The notes under the pieces: generated by a model
Seen by the model: the letters and a program-made list of their open reading frames with translations, nothing else
Told to the model about the DNA's origin: nothing
Databases searched by the model: none
Translations under genes and position numbers: made by a program
In this document: positions 1 through 9,100 of the stretch, one piece after another
How positions within the stretch are numbered: the first letter of the stretch is position 1
Layout of the letters: each line of letters starts with the position of its first letter
NCBI RefSeq assembly: GCF_024220585.1
Contig: NZ_JAMXKF010000011.1
Coordinates: 124,001-188,000 of the forward strand
Length of the DNA stretch: 64,000 nucleotides
From: Dyadobacter diqingensis
Lineage (GTDB): Bacteria > Bacteroidota > Bacteroidia > Cytophagales > Spirosomataceae
Direction: 5' to 3'

Positions 1-853
1 TCAAACGCAGGTTAATGATTTTTTCCCATCCATTGCGGCCCAAAACCACCGGAACGCCCATACAGATATCTTTCTGGCCGTATTCGCCGTTCAGATAAAC
101 ACCGCAGGGAACAATGCGTTTCTGGTTGCGGACAATGCTTTCAACCATCATGGCTGCCGCTGCACCCGGAGCATACCAGGCCGAAGTGCCGATAAGTTTG
201 GTAAGGGTAGCCCCACCAATCATCGTGTCGGCGGCAATCTGTTCCAGTTTTTCGGCTGAAAGGAAACGGCTTACCGGAATCCCGTTATAAGTGGCAAGTC
301 GCGTTAAAGGAATCATGGTCGTATCTCCGTGGCCTCCGATCACCATGCCGTGGATATCACTTGGTGAAACCTCCATCGCCATTGCCAGATAGGTTTTGAA
401 GCGCGCACTGTCCAGCGCACCACCCATACCGATAATTCGTTTCTTAGGGATATCCGCCTCTTTAAAAGCAAGATAGGTCATCGTATCCATCGGGTTGGAA
501 ACGACAATAAGAATGGCTTTTGGCGAATATTTTAAAATATTTTCAGTAACTGATTTTACAATTCCGGCATTGATTCCGATCAGCTCTTCGCGGGTCATAC
601 CGGGTTTGCGTGGAATACCGGAAGTGATGACAACTACGTCGGATCCTTTTGTTTTTTCATAGTCATTGGTAGAACCAACAGGCTTGGTATTGAAACCCAG
701 CAACGCGGCGGTTTGGTACATATCCAATGATTTTCCTTCACTTACACCTTCTTTGATATCCAACAACACTAATTCTTCCGCCAATTCGCGACGAATGATA
801 TTGTCGGCTGTGGTTGCACCCACAGCGCCAGCGCCTACGACAGTAATCTTCAT
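1..853 (-). CDS. mdh: Malate dehydrogenase (LDH-like type), 3' end outside window
   Basis: Interconverts malate and oxaloacetate with NAD in the TCA cycle, in the cytoplasm. Translating the minus strand from the ATG at 853-851 gives 284 codons without a stop. The N-terminus MKITVVGAGAVG carries the GxGxxG NAD-binding fingerprint. IPRKPGMTREEL is the mobile substrate loop with its arginines, and GGHGDTTMIP holds the catalytic His. The sequence runs off the window edge, so the C-terminal roughly 25-30 residues of a normal protein of about 310 are missing. It is transcribed divergently from the YkvA-like gene. Family assignment is firm; the 3' end cannot be described. Confidence 0.96.
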   Translation of the reverse strand, partial: MKITVVGAGAVGATTADNIIRRELAEELVLLDIKEGVSEGKSLDMYQTAALLGFNTKPVGSTNDYEKTKGSDVVVITSGIPRKPGMTREELIGINAGIVKSVTENILKYSPKAILIVVSNPMDTMTYLAFKEADIPKKRIIGMGGALDSARFKTYLAMAMEVSPSDIHGMVIGGHGDTTMIPLTRLATYNGIPVSRFLSAEKLEQIAADTMIGGATLTKLIGTSAWYAPGAAAAMMVESIVRNQKRIVPCGVYLNGEYGQKDICMGVPVVLGRNGWEKIINLRL

Positions 854-1045
854 AAAAAAATGTATTTAATTGTGTAAAAATTAATGTTTTGAAATATACC
901 CTAAAAATAGGTTACATAATTTGTTAAAACCACTAGCCGATTTAATTTTTGTGTGAAAAGTAGTACGCTTACATCCGTAATGCAATTTTTTACGTAAATA
1001 GATAGTTATATTGGCACAATAAACCACTTTTTCTTATTTTAAAGA

Positions 1046-1477
1046 ATGAATGACGAGTCACTAATATCGAGAATATTACATTCCATTTTTTTTAGAAAAG
1101 CCACCGGTAAGGCGGGACGTTATGCCAGTAACACAAGCCGTTTATTTGAATTGATAAAAGACGTTGCCGGTAAATTACAGACAGTAGGGTTCAAAGGGAA
1201 TATGACCGAGTTTCAAAGCAGTGTACAGTTGCTGATCAGAATGGTGAAAGCCTATTCTTCGGGAGCTTACAAGAATCTGCCATGGAAAAGTCTGGTTTCG
1301 ATTGTGGCGGTTCTGATCTATTTTGTGTCGCCCATCGACCTTATCCCTGATTTTCTGCCGGTTATAGGAATTACGGATGACGTGGCCCTTGTTCTATGGC
1401 TAATCAAGACACTGGGGGACGATATTCGCAAATTCAGCGAGTGGGAAAAGAACGAAAAAACAATTAATATCGGATAA
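1046..1477 (+). CDS. YkvA-family (DUF1232) small membrane protein
   Basis: A 143-residue protein of unknown biochemical role. The C-terminal half contains the DUF1232 signature: a hydrophobic stretch around residues 85-100 followed by YFVSPIDLIPDFLPVIG and DDVALVLWLI, as in YkvA proteins. The N-terminal half is polar and likely helical. The ATG at 1046 directly follows an A-rich stretch; a second in-frame-looking ATG at 1050 is out of frame. It is followed about 70 bp later by tatA, which seems to have its own promoter, so cotranscription is not needed. Family assignment is good; function unknown. Confidence 0.85.
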   Translation: MNDESLISRILHSIFFRKATGKAGRYASNTSRLFELIKDVAGKLQTVGFKGNMTEFQSSVQLLIRMVKAYSSGAYKNLPWKSLVSIVAVLIYFVSPIDLIPDFLPVIGITDDVALVLWLIKTLGDDIRKFSEWEKNEKTINIG

Positions 1478-1490
1478 AGTGTCTGATTAT

Positions 1491-1522
1491 TTTAGTTCTT
1501 TTCGAATTATTAAGTATTTTTG
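1491..1522 (+). promoter_or_regulatory. Predicted Bacteroidota-type promoter of tatA
   Basis: TATTTTTG at 1515-1522 matches the TAnnTTTG -7 consensus of Bacteroidota. A TTTA at 1491-1494 lies 20 nt upstream where the -33 TTTG/TTG box is expected. The -7 box ends 24 nt before the tatA ATG. This is pattern matching only. Confidence 0.4.
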
Positions 1523-1546
1523 TAAACATATAATCAAAGAATAGAT

Positions 1547-1753
1547 ATGGAATCAGTAACTGTTTTAGGTGGAATTATGGGGTTGGGTGGACAAGAGATA
1601 TTTTTGGTAGCCTTGTTCGTTTTGCTATTCTTCGGAGCGAAGAAAATTCCTGAGTTAATGCGTGGTTTAGGCCAGGGAATTAACGAATTCAAAAACGCTA
1701 CCAAAGACGTAAAAGAGAATATTGAAAAAAGTATGGAAGATACTACCAAGTAA
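1547..1753 (+). CDS. tatA: Twin-arginine translocase subunit TatA/TatE
   Basis: Pore-forming component of the Tat system, which exports folded proteins across the inner membrane. The 68-residue protein has the expected short N-terminal membrane helix (about residues 13-30, QEIFLVALFVLLFFG). The FGxxKIPELMRGLG hinge and amphipathic helix follow, then a charged tail. Length is typical for TatA. Several proteins encoded later in this window have Tat-like signals (at 39458, 61295 and 28368), so the machinery is relevant to them. It ends in an intrinsic terminator and is followed by gatA. Confidence 0.93.
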   Translation: MESVTVLGGIMGLGGQEIFLVALFVLLFFGAKKIPELMRGLGQGINEFKNATKDVKENIEKSMEDTTK

Positions 1754-1778
1754 TCTTTCCATCGTATTGAGTACATAA

Positions 1779-1811
1779 CAGAGCCGTTTAGTAGACACTT
1801 AAATGGCTCTG
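1779..1811 (+). terminator. Intrinsic terminator after tatA
   Basis: CAGAGCCGTTTA (1779-1790) pairs with TAAATGGCTCTG (1800-1811) as a 12-bp stem with one G-U pair and a 9-nt loop. A T-rich tract follows (ATTCTTTATTTATT). It lies between tatA and gatA. Confidence 0.6.
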
Positions 1812-1845
1812 ATTCTTTATTTATTACCCGCCAAAAATAATTAAG

Positions 1846-3291
1846 TTGAAAGAGTACCCGACGCTGACCGAAATACAAAATGATTTGCGTGAAGGAGGTT
1901 TAACCTGCGTGCAGTTGGTGAATCATTATTTGGAAAGGATTGAGTCCAATGCCCATTTAAATGTTTTCGTTGATGTTTATTCAGAAGAAGCACTTCTTTT
2001 GGCTTCTGAGGTTGACACAAAAATAAAGAACGGAACCGCTGGCCGGCTTGCAGGTCTTGTTATTGGTTTGAAAGACGTTTTGGCTCACAAAGGTCATGGC
2101 GTTCAGGCAGGAAGCCGTATTCTGGATAACTATAAATCGCCATATACCGCTACGGCAGTTCAGCGTCTTCTGGACGAAGATGCGATCGTGATCGGCCGCC
2201 AGAACTGTGACGAATTCGCCATGGGGTCTTCCAATGAAAATTCTGCATTTGGTCCTGTATTGAATGCAGCGGATCCCTCCAAAGTTCCGGGTGGTTCGTC
2301 AGGAGGTTCGGCTGTGGCTGTGCAGGCAGGATTATGCCACGTTTCTTTGGGTAGCGATACCGGTGGATCGGTGCGTCAGCCGGCAGCTTTTTGTGGTGTA
2401 GTTGGTGTAAAACCTTCCTACGGCCGCGTTTCCCGCTGGGGACTTTTGGCTTATGCTTCTTCTTTTGACTGCATAGGACCTATTACCAAAAGCGTGGAAG
2501 ATGCTGCGTTGATCCTGGAAATCATGGCGGGCGGAGATGAATTTGACAGTACAGTATCAGCCAAGGCAGTACCTGCCTATACAAAAAAACTGGAATGGAA
2601 CGGAAAGGCCAGAATCGGCTATCTCCGGAATTCAGTTGAAAACGAAGCGATCGCTCCCGAAATAAGGGAGCAGACGCTTGATGTTTTAAATCGCCTGCGT
2701 GCTCAGGGACATGAGGTCACGCCGATTGAAATGCCGCTTCTCGATTTTTTATTACCGACTTATTATATTCTTACCACAGCCGAAGCCAGCTCAAATTTAT
2801 CGAGATTTGATGGTGTGAGGTATGGAAGCAGATCAGCTGTTACCGGTGATCTGGACGCACTTTATAAGAACACCCGTACAGAAGGTTTTGGAGAAGAAGT
2901 GAGGAGAAGAATATTATTAGGTACTTTTGTTTTAAGTGCAAATTATTATGACGCATACTATACCAAGGCGCAACGCGTTAGAAGATTAGTGCGAGAAGAA
3001 ACCGAACGCTTTTTTGAACAGTTCGACTTCCTGATTTCTCCGGTTACGCCGACTACCGCGTTTACAATTGGAGAGAAAACGGATGATCCTTTACAGATGT
3101 ATCTTGCTGATATATTCACTGTTCAGGCCAACGTGGTGGGAAATCCCGCGATTTCTATTCCAAACGGCGTCGATAGAGACGGCATGCCGATCGGGATACA
3201 AATCATGGCGCCGTTCTTTGAGGAAGAAAAGATGCTTTCGTTTGCGAACCATCTTTCAACGACTTTAAAAGAGAATATTTTAGAAGCATAA
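1846..3291 (+). CDS. gatA: Asp-tRNA(Asn)/Glu-tRNA(Gln) amidotransferase subunit A
   Basis: Glutaminase subunit of the GatCAB amidotransferase, which converts misacylated Glu-tRNA(Gln) or Asp-tRNA(Asn) to the amidated form. The 481-residue protein has the amidase signature PGGSSGGS and GSDTGGSVRQPA. The Ser-cisSer-Lys triad falls at K76, S151 and S175, with the same spacing as in characterised GatA proteins. PTYGRVSR-like PSYGRVSR is also present. The start is a TTG at 1846; no ATG nearby in frame gives the usual GatA N-terminus MKEYPTLTEIQ. gatB and gatC are not in this window. Confidence 0.95.
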   Translation: MKEYPTLTEIQNDLREGGLTCVQLVNHYLERIESNAHLNVFVDVYSEEALLLASEVDTKIKNGTAGRLAGLVIGLKDVLAHKGHGVQAGSRILDNYKSPYTATAVQRLLDEDAIVIGRQNCDEFAMGSSNENSAFGPVLNAADPSKVPGGSSGGSAVAVQAGLCHVSLGSDTGGSVRQPAAFCGVVGVKPSYGRVSRWGLLAYASSFDCIGPITKSVEDAALILEIMAGGDEFDSTVSAKAVPAYTKKLEWNGKARIGYLRNSVENEAIAPEIREQTLDVLNRLRAQGHEVTPIEMPLLDFLLPTYYILTTAEASSNLSRFDGVRYGSRSAVTGDLDALYKNTRTEGFGEEVRRRILLGTFVLSANYYDAYYTKAQRVRRLVREETERFFEQFDFLISPVTPTTAFTIGEKTDDPLQMYLADIFTVQANVVGNPAISIPNGVDRDGMPIGIQIMAPFFEEEKMLSFANHLSTTLKENILEA

Positions 3292-3525
3292 GTAAGGCTT
3301 TGAAAAAATAATCAAAATTGTCGTAAATTTTTTTGAACAGATTAACCGTTTTAATTTCTGTTTACGACATCATAAATGCTAAAAAACCGTGCCTAAATAA
3401 ATAATTTCCGGAAGTAATTGTAAAGGAAATTATAAATAGTATGTCATTTTATAAAAAAGTATTCATCATCAGACATTGACTATTTGATAACAGGAATTGA
3501 TTAACCCATCAAAAAGCATTAATTA

Positions 3526-5391
3526 ATGAAGATTTCAAAAAGAGTATTGTGGCTTGGAGCCGTGTGTGCAGGATTGTGGAATTCGCCGGTTATGGCGACA
3601 ATACAAAGAGAGAAATTAGAAATTGGTCCGGATACCCTCGGAATCGCAGCCGAAGCTGACGAGAATTCTGAAATTCCGGCACTCCCAAATGTTGAGGAGA
3701 TCGGTTTAACGCCAGCAATTCCGGAAGAGTTGCTCCGTGAACGTTTCGCCAAACTGGAAAAATCAATTCCCCTGACTTATCATAAGTCGTCTCACGAATT
3801 TGTTGAATACTTTATCTATAAAAAGACAAAGTTTACAATCAGTATGATGGAAAAGATGCCATTGTACTTCCCTTTGTTTGAAAAAACACTTCAAAAATAC
3901 GGCCTTCCGACAGAGCTTAAATATTTGTCGATGATCGAATCAGGGCTGAATCCTACGGCATTATCAAGAGTAAGAGCGGGTGGCCTTTGGCAGTTTATGC
4001 CAGCGACGGGCCGTGAATTCGGATTGTATCAGGATAGCTACGTTGACGAACGCTTTGAGCCCGTAAAGGCTACCGAGGCGGCTTGTAAATATCTGAAACA
4101 GCTTTATAATATTTTTGGTGACTGGGAACTTGCACTGGCTTCTTATAACACAGGTCCGGGTAATGTAAAACGTGCCATGCGCCGCTCACACGGAACCACT
4201 TTCTGGACGATTTATAACGTACTTCCCAAAGAAACAAGATCTTACGTGCCGCAATATGTAGCGATGAACTACATGATGAATTATGGTAATGATCATGGGG
4301 TGTATGCACAAAACATGGAATATCAGATTCCAAATGATACAATTCATGTAAATGGATACATTAACCTGACCACTTTCTGCCAGCAAAGCGGAATTGATTT
4401 CGAAGAACTGACGAAGCTGAATCCACAGCTGACCAAAACCATGCTTCCGGATCAGACACGTGACTTTGTTTTGAGAGTACCAAGTGTGAAATACACTTAT
4501 CTGGTTAGCAACAGGAATATTATCATGGATTCCTGCACCCGCAGATTCCTGCCATCCGGTTTGGTATTGGCAAAACTTGACAGCGCAAAAGCTGATTCGT
4601 TCAGAAACGGCGCATTCCCTTATGCCTATGTGGATGGAGATGGGGAAGAATTTGAGAACGCGGGTGTTACAAAAATTCAGTCCAAAAAATCATCACATAC
4701 GGTTAAGAGAGGCGAGACACTGCAATCGATTTCCAGAAAATACGACGTCAGGGTTGCGGAGCTGAAAAAATGGAACCGTATTCGCAGAAATTCATTGCAA
4801 AGAGGTCAGCGACTGGTTGTTTACAAAAATGTTAAGGTGACTGTGAAGCCGGTTTTGGTAGCTTCGCGTAAAGCGGTCAAAGAACCTGTTACCAATGACT
4901 CGCTTGACAAAGTAGCTTTGACCAATGTCAGTGAAGAAACGGAAGAAGGGGGAGACGAAGCACAGGAAGTGGCGAGTGTGACAAAAATCAGATCAAAAAA
5001 ATCTTCACATACTGTTAAAGGAGGGGAGACACTTGAATCGATTTCCAGAAAATATGATGTTGAGATTGCGGAGCTGAGAAAATGGAACCACATCCGCAGA
5101 AGCGCTATCCGTAAAGGACAAAAACTGGTAGTTTACAAAGATGTTAAGGTGACAGTGCCGGCTACCCTGGTTGCTTCTGCAAAAATCGACAAAGACGACC
5201 AGGCAAGAACTGAAAAAGAAGAACAAAGGAAATCAAGACATATCAAAATGCGTTACCACACCGTTCAGCATGGTGATACGCTATGGAATATCTCACAACG
5301 TTATGGATTGCCTATCGATTATCTGAAACGGGCAAACAAAATCAGAGGAAACGAGATCAAGCCAGGTATGAAACTAATCGTATCAAGCTAG
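3526..5391 (+). CDS. mltD: Membrane-bound lytic murein transglycosylase, SLT plus three LysM
   Basis: Predicted periplasmic enzyme cleaving the MurNAc-GlcNAc bond of peptidoglycan with 1,6-anhydro product formation. It has 621 residues. A Sec signal peptide covers about residues 1-24 (ending SPVMA), without a lipobox. The SLT/MltD catalytic domain covers about residues 90-260, with the catalytic Glu in SMIESGLNP and the motifs GGLWQFMPATG and ALASYNTGPGNV. Three LysM domains follow at about 388-432, 492-536 and 576-620, each starting HTV. The first two LysM domains and their linkers are a 104-codon duplication still visible at the DNA level. It lies upstream of ruvA with a short gap. Confidence 0.92.
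   Translation: MKISKRVLWLGAVCAGLWNSPVMATIQREKLEIGPDTLGIAAEADENSEIPALPNVEEIGLTPAIPEELLRERFAKLEKSIPLTYHKSSHEFVEYFIYKKTKFTISMMEKMPLYFPLFEKTLQKYGLPTELKYLSMIESGLNPTALSRVRAGGLWQFMPATGREFGLYQDSYVDERFEPVKATEAACKYLKQLYNIFGDWELALASYNTGPGNVKRAMRRSHGTTFWTIYNVLPKETRSYVPQYVAMNYMMNYGNDHGVYAQNMEYQIPNDTIHVNGYINLTTFCQQSGIDFEELTKLNPQLTKTMLPDQTRDFVLRVPSVKYTYLVSNRNIIMDSCTRRFLPSGLVLAKLDSAKADSFRNGAFPYAYVDGDGEEFENAGVTKIQSKKSSHTVKRGETLQSISRKYDVRVAELKKWNRIRRNSLQRGQRLVVYKNVKVTVKPVLVASRKAVKEPVTNDSLDKVALTNVSEETEEGGDEAQEVASVTKIRSKKSSHTVKGGETLESISRKYDVEIAELRKWNHIRRSAIRKGQKLVVYKDVKVTVPATLVASAKIDKDDQARTEKEEQRKSRHIKMRYHTVQHGDTLWNISQRYGLPIDYLKRANKIRGNEIKPGMKLIVSS
4664..5162 (+). repeat. Internal direct repeat in mltD (LysM duplication)
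   Basis: The stretch from about 4664 to 4850 reappears at about 4976-5162, offset by exactly 312 nt (104 codons). It covers one LysM domain plus the KNVKVTV/KDVKVTV linker. The third LysM domain at the C-terminus is clearly more divergent, so the first two are a later duplication. Confidence 0.8.
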
Positions 5392-5424
5392 ACAAGTTGT
5401 AATTAACGCACATACTATAAACAT

Positions 5425-6015
5425 ATGATTGCCTACGTTGACGGAACAGTGACTTATAAAGATCCTGCATTTGCCGTTATTGATGTTCAGGGACTGGGTT
5501 ATGAAGTTCGTATTTCATTACAGACATATACGGCAATGCCCGATGTCGGGAAGCGGTGTAAGTTGGTTACCTATCTGAATATACGCGAGGATGCTCATGT
5601 ACTTTTTGGTTTTCTGGAAAGTGATGAAAAGAAATTATTTTTAGATTTGATAAGCATTTCAGGAGTGGGTCCTTCTACCGCTTTGGTTATGCTTTCCTCG
5701 CTCTCGTCGCCTGAGATCCGCCAGGGTATCATCGACGAGGATTTACGTTTAATCCAGTCTATTAAAGGTATAGGATTAAAAACAGCTCAAAGGGTTATTC
5801 TGGAATTAAGTGATAAGATGCGCAAAGATGCAATGCTTACTACCGGTGTGAAAACGCCTGGCAGTTCGAATGGTGCCTTGAAAAGCGAAGCTTTGGCTGC
5901 TTTGGTTACGCTGGGTATTCCAAAAGCCACAGCCGAAAAAAGCGTGGATGCTATTATCAAACGTGAGGGATATGCGATAACTGTCGAGCAATTGATTAAA
6001 TTGGCACTTCGCTAG
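5425..6015 (+). CDS. ruvA: Holliday junction branch migration protein RuvA
   Basis: RuvA binds the Holliday junction and loads RuvB for branch migration during recombinational repair. The 196-residue protein has the N-terminal OB domain (MIAYVDGTVTY..., GLGYEV, REDAHVLFGF). A tandem helix-hairpin-helix region follows (ISGVGPSTALVML and IKGIGLKTAQRVILEL), then a C-terminal RuvB-binding domain at about 150-196 (EALAALVTLGI). Length and order are normal. ruvB is not adjacent. The gene lies between mltD and sprA on the same strand. Confidence 0.96.
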   Translation: MIAYVDGTVTYKDPAFAVIDVQGLGYEVRISLQTYTAMPDVGKRCKLVTYLNIREDAHVLFGFLESDEKKLFLDLISISGVGPSTALVMLSSLSSPEIRQGIIDEDLRLIQSIKGIGLKTAQRVILELSDKMRKDAMLTTGVKTPGSSNGALKSEALAALVTLGIPKATAEKSVDAIIKREGYAITVEQLIKLALR

Positions 6016-6124
6016 TCATAATTAAATAATGGTTGTTCAGGAATATGGAAAAGATCTATATTGTTTCGTTGGATATGTTGACAGTGATCATTGCAGGAAC
6101 CCTCTATAAATAAAGTATTTAGCT

Positions 6125-9100
6125 TTGTCATCAACGGTTTACTCATCCCTCTTTAAGGCTATTACGATTTCATCCGGAGCATTGCTGCTGGCAACCGCTT
6201 CTGTGGATCAAAAAGAATCAACTGCGGAAGCTTTTGCAGACTGGGCGATTTTAGCAGATACGCTCGGCGATACAACACGTAAAAATGTTGATCGCTCCGG
6301 AAATCAGTTGATCATGCGTTGGAAAGATTATTATTCCAACAAATTTGCACAGCCCCGGCCCCGTTCTCCTTTTTACCTAAAGGATCCGGCCAATATTTCA
6401 ACCAATATCTTATTGGACAGCAGCGGTAAAATTGCTGTTACAGAAGATATCCAGACACCCAACGGGAATCTGGATTTCCGTGCGCCTGAAACAATGGACA
6501 TGGAAACCTATGACAAAGAATTGGAAGACCGCGCCTTCAAAAGTCTTCTGCGTGAATATTCATCCAGACAGGATGGCAAAAGTGCCATGGGGGCACGCGG
6601 GCTTCTTCCGAAACTGGATGTGCCGCCTGCTCTTTCGAAAATTCTTGGAGACAATTTCCTTGATTTTAAACCAACCGGTTTCGTCGCGCTTGATCTTGGT
6701 GTGATGCATCAGTTTATCGATAATCCGGCGCTTCCGATCCGTCAGAGAAGTAATACCAATTTCATTTTTAATGAGCAGATCAGCATAAACTTCAATGCGA
6801 ACCTTGGCGACAGGCTGGGCTTTCTTACCAACTTTGATACGAAAGCAAGTTTTAACTTTGAAAATGCTTTAAAGCTTAATTATAAAAATCCGGAAGAGAG
6901 TTTTCTAAGAAAAGTGGAGGCCGGTAATATCAACTGGGCGATCAATAGCCAGCTTATCCCGGGTGTTCAAAACCTGTTCGGTCTAAAAACCGATTTTCAG
7001 TTCGGGCGTTTAAGCGCAACTTTTGTCGCTTCGCAGCAACGTTCAAGTAAGGAAAGGGTGACGTTGCGTGGCGGCGCTCAAAACCGGGAATTTGAAATAC
7101 GGGTTGATAATTATGATGAAAACCGCAACTTCTTTCTTTCTCAGTATTTCCGCAGTAAATATGAAAGCGCTTTAAAAAATACGCCTCAGATTACATCCGG
7201 TGTTACGATTACGAGGATGGAAGTGTATGTAACAAACAGAACCACTACCACCGAATCTTTGCGTAACGTAGTTGGTTTTACCGATTTGGGTGAGCCAACG
7301 CCATACCAGGTTGGTAACCCAAGCCTTCAACCGATCCGATCCAATCAGCCTGCGGACAATGCCACGAATGGTTTGTATAAAAAGCTAACCGATAATCCTG
7401 GTTTTCGTCAAGTTGATAATACTAATTCTTCCGTTACGAGTTTTGGATTTGAAAAAACCGTGGATTATGAATTGTTGAGAGGAGCAAAAAAATTGGTGCA
7501 GGACCGGGAATATACCTATCATCCTCAACTGGGTTATATTTCTTTGACTACGCCTTTAAGAAATGATGAGATACTTGGGGTTGCTTACGAGTATACCTAC
7601 AATGGAAGATCCTATAAAGTCGGTGAGCTAACGGAAGATTACCAAAACCGTAAAGACGATGAAGTGATCGCCCTGAAATTGATTAAATCATCCACGATCC
7701 GGAACAATACTAAGTTACCGATGTGGGATTTGATGATGAAAAACGTTTACTCGCTGGGTACAAGCTCCATTGATAAGACAGGTTTTCAACTGAGAGTCAT
7801 TTATAAAGACGACCTTACCGGGATTGATAATCCTAATTTGCAGGAAAGTAACCTGGCCAATATTCCATTGATCAAAGTAATGGGTCTTGACCGGTTGAAC
7901 CCGGTGAACGATTTGCAGCCTGATGGTAACTTTGACTTTGTTGAAAACGTAACCATTGATACCAAAAGCGGCCGTGTTTTCTTCCCGGTGCTTGAACCTT
8001 TTGGATCTAACCTTAACGCCCGGATTTCAGAAGATACCTATCGTAAAAAGTATGTATTTGATGAACTGTATCGCACCACGATGATCGATGCGCAGCAGGT
8101 AACCGAGCACAATAAATTTTATATCAAAGGCTCTTATCAGTCGAGTGGTGGAGCTGAGGTTTCATTACCCTACGGTGTTCTGGAGACGTCAGTTACAGTT
8201 ACTTCCGGAGGTGTTCCTTTGGCGGCAGGTTCTGACTATATCGTGGAAGCGCAAATTGGCCGTGTCCGTATATTGAACAGCAGCGTAATAAATTCGGGGC
8301 GTGAAATCGTTATTGAGTATGAACGCCCGGATATGTTCCAGAACCAGATTCGTACACTCCTGGGGACACATTTGGATTACGTTGTAAACAGGGATATAAG
8401 TCTGGGATTGACGGCCATTCGTTATCATGAAAAACCGGCAGGATTTCTAACCCGTGTAGCATTGGGAAATGAACCCGTGAACAACACAATGCTTGGTTTT
8501 AATATCAACATTCGTAAGAATGTACCTTTCCTGACCAGGTGGCTGGATAAGTTACCATTTTTGCAAACGAAGGAAATGTCGAGCATTCAGTTTAAGGCTG
8601 AGTTCGCGAAATTAATTCCCGGCGTTTCAAAAGAGGTTAATAACAGATCGCTGATCGACGATTTTGAATCTACACGTACTGTATATGATCTGGCGCGGCA
8701 GCCGCAAAAATGGCGACTTTCTGCTGTGCCGGCAGCATATCGTCAGGGTTTTGATGGCAAGACCCTGGATTACGGTTTCAAGAGAGCTAAAATTTCAGCC
8801 TATGTGATTGATAACCTTTTTGGAGGGTCGGCAGGTTTGGGTGGAAGTGCTCAGGCGCCTGGCAATATCACAGATGAGGATCGCCAGAATGTCTACGAAA
8901 AGTTGTATCTGCCAAGAGATATTTTTCCGAACAGATCGGTTTCCGGGTTAATTAATTATCCGCAAAATGTATTGGATATTGCCTATTACCCTACTGAGCG
9001 TGGTATTTACAACTATAACACAGACCTTGATGTAAATGGACGTTTAAAAAATCCGAGACAGAATTTTGGTGGTTTGAGCAGAGCTATCACTTCGGATAAT

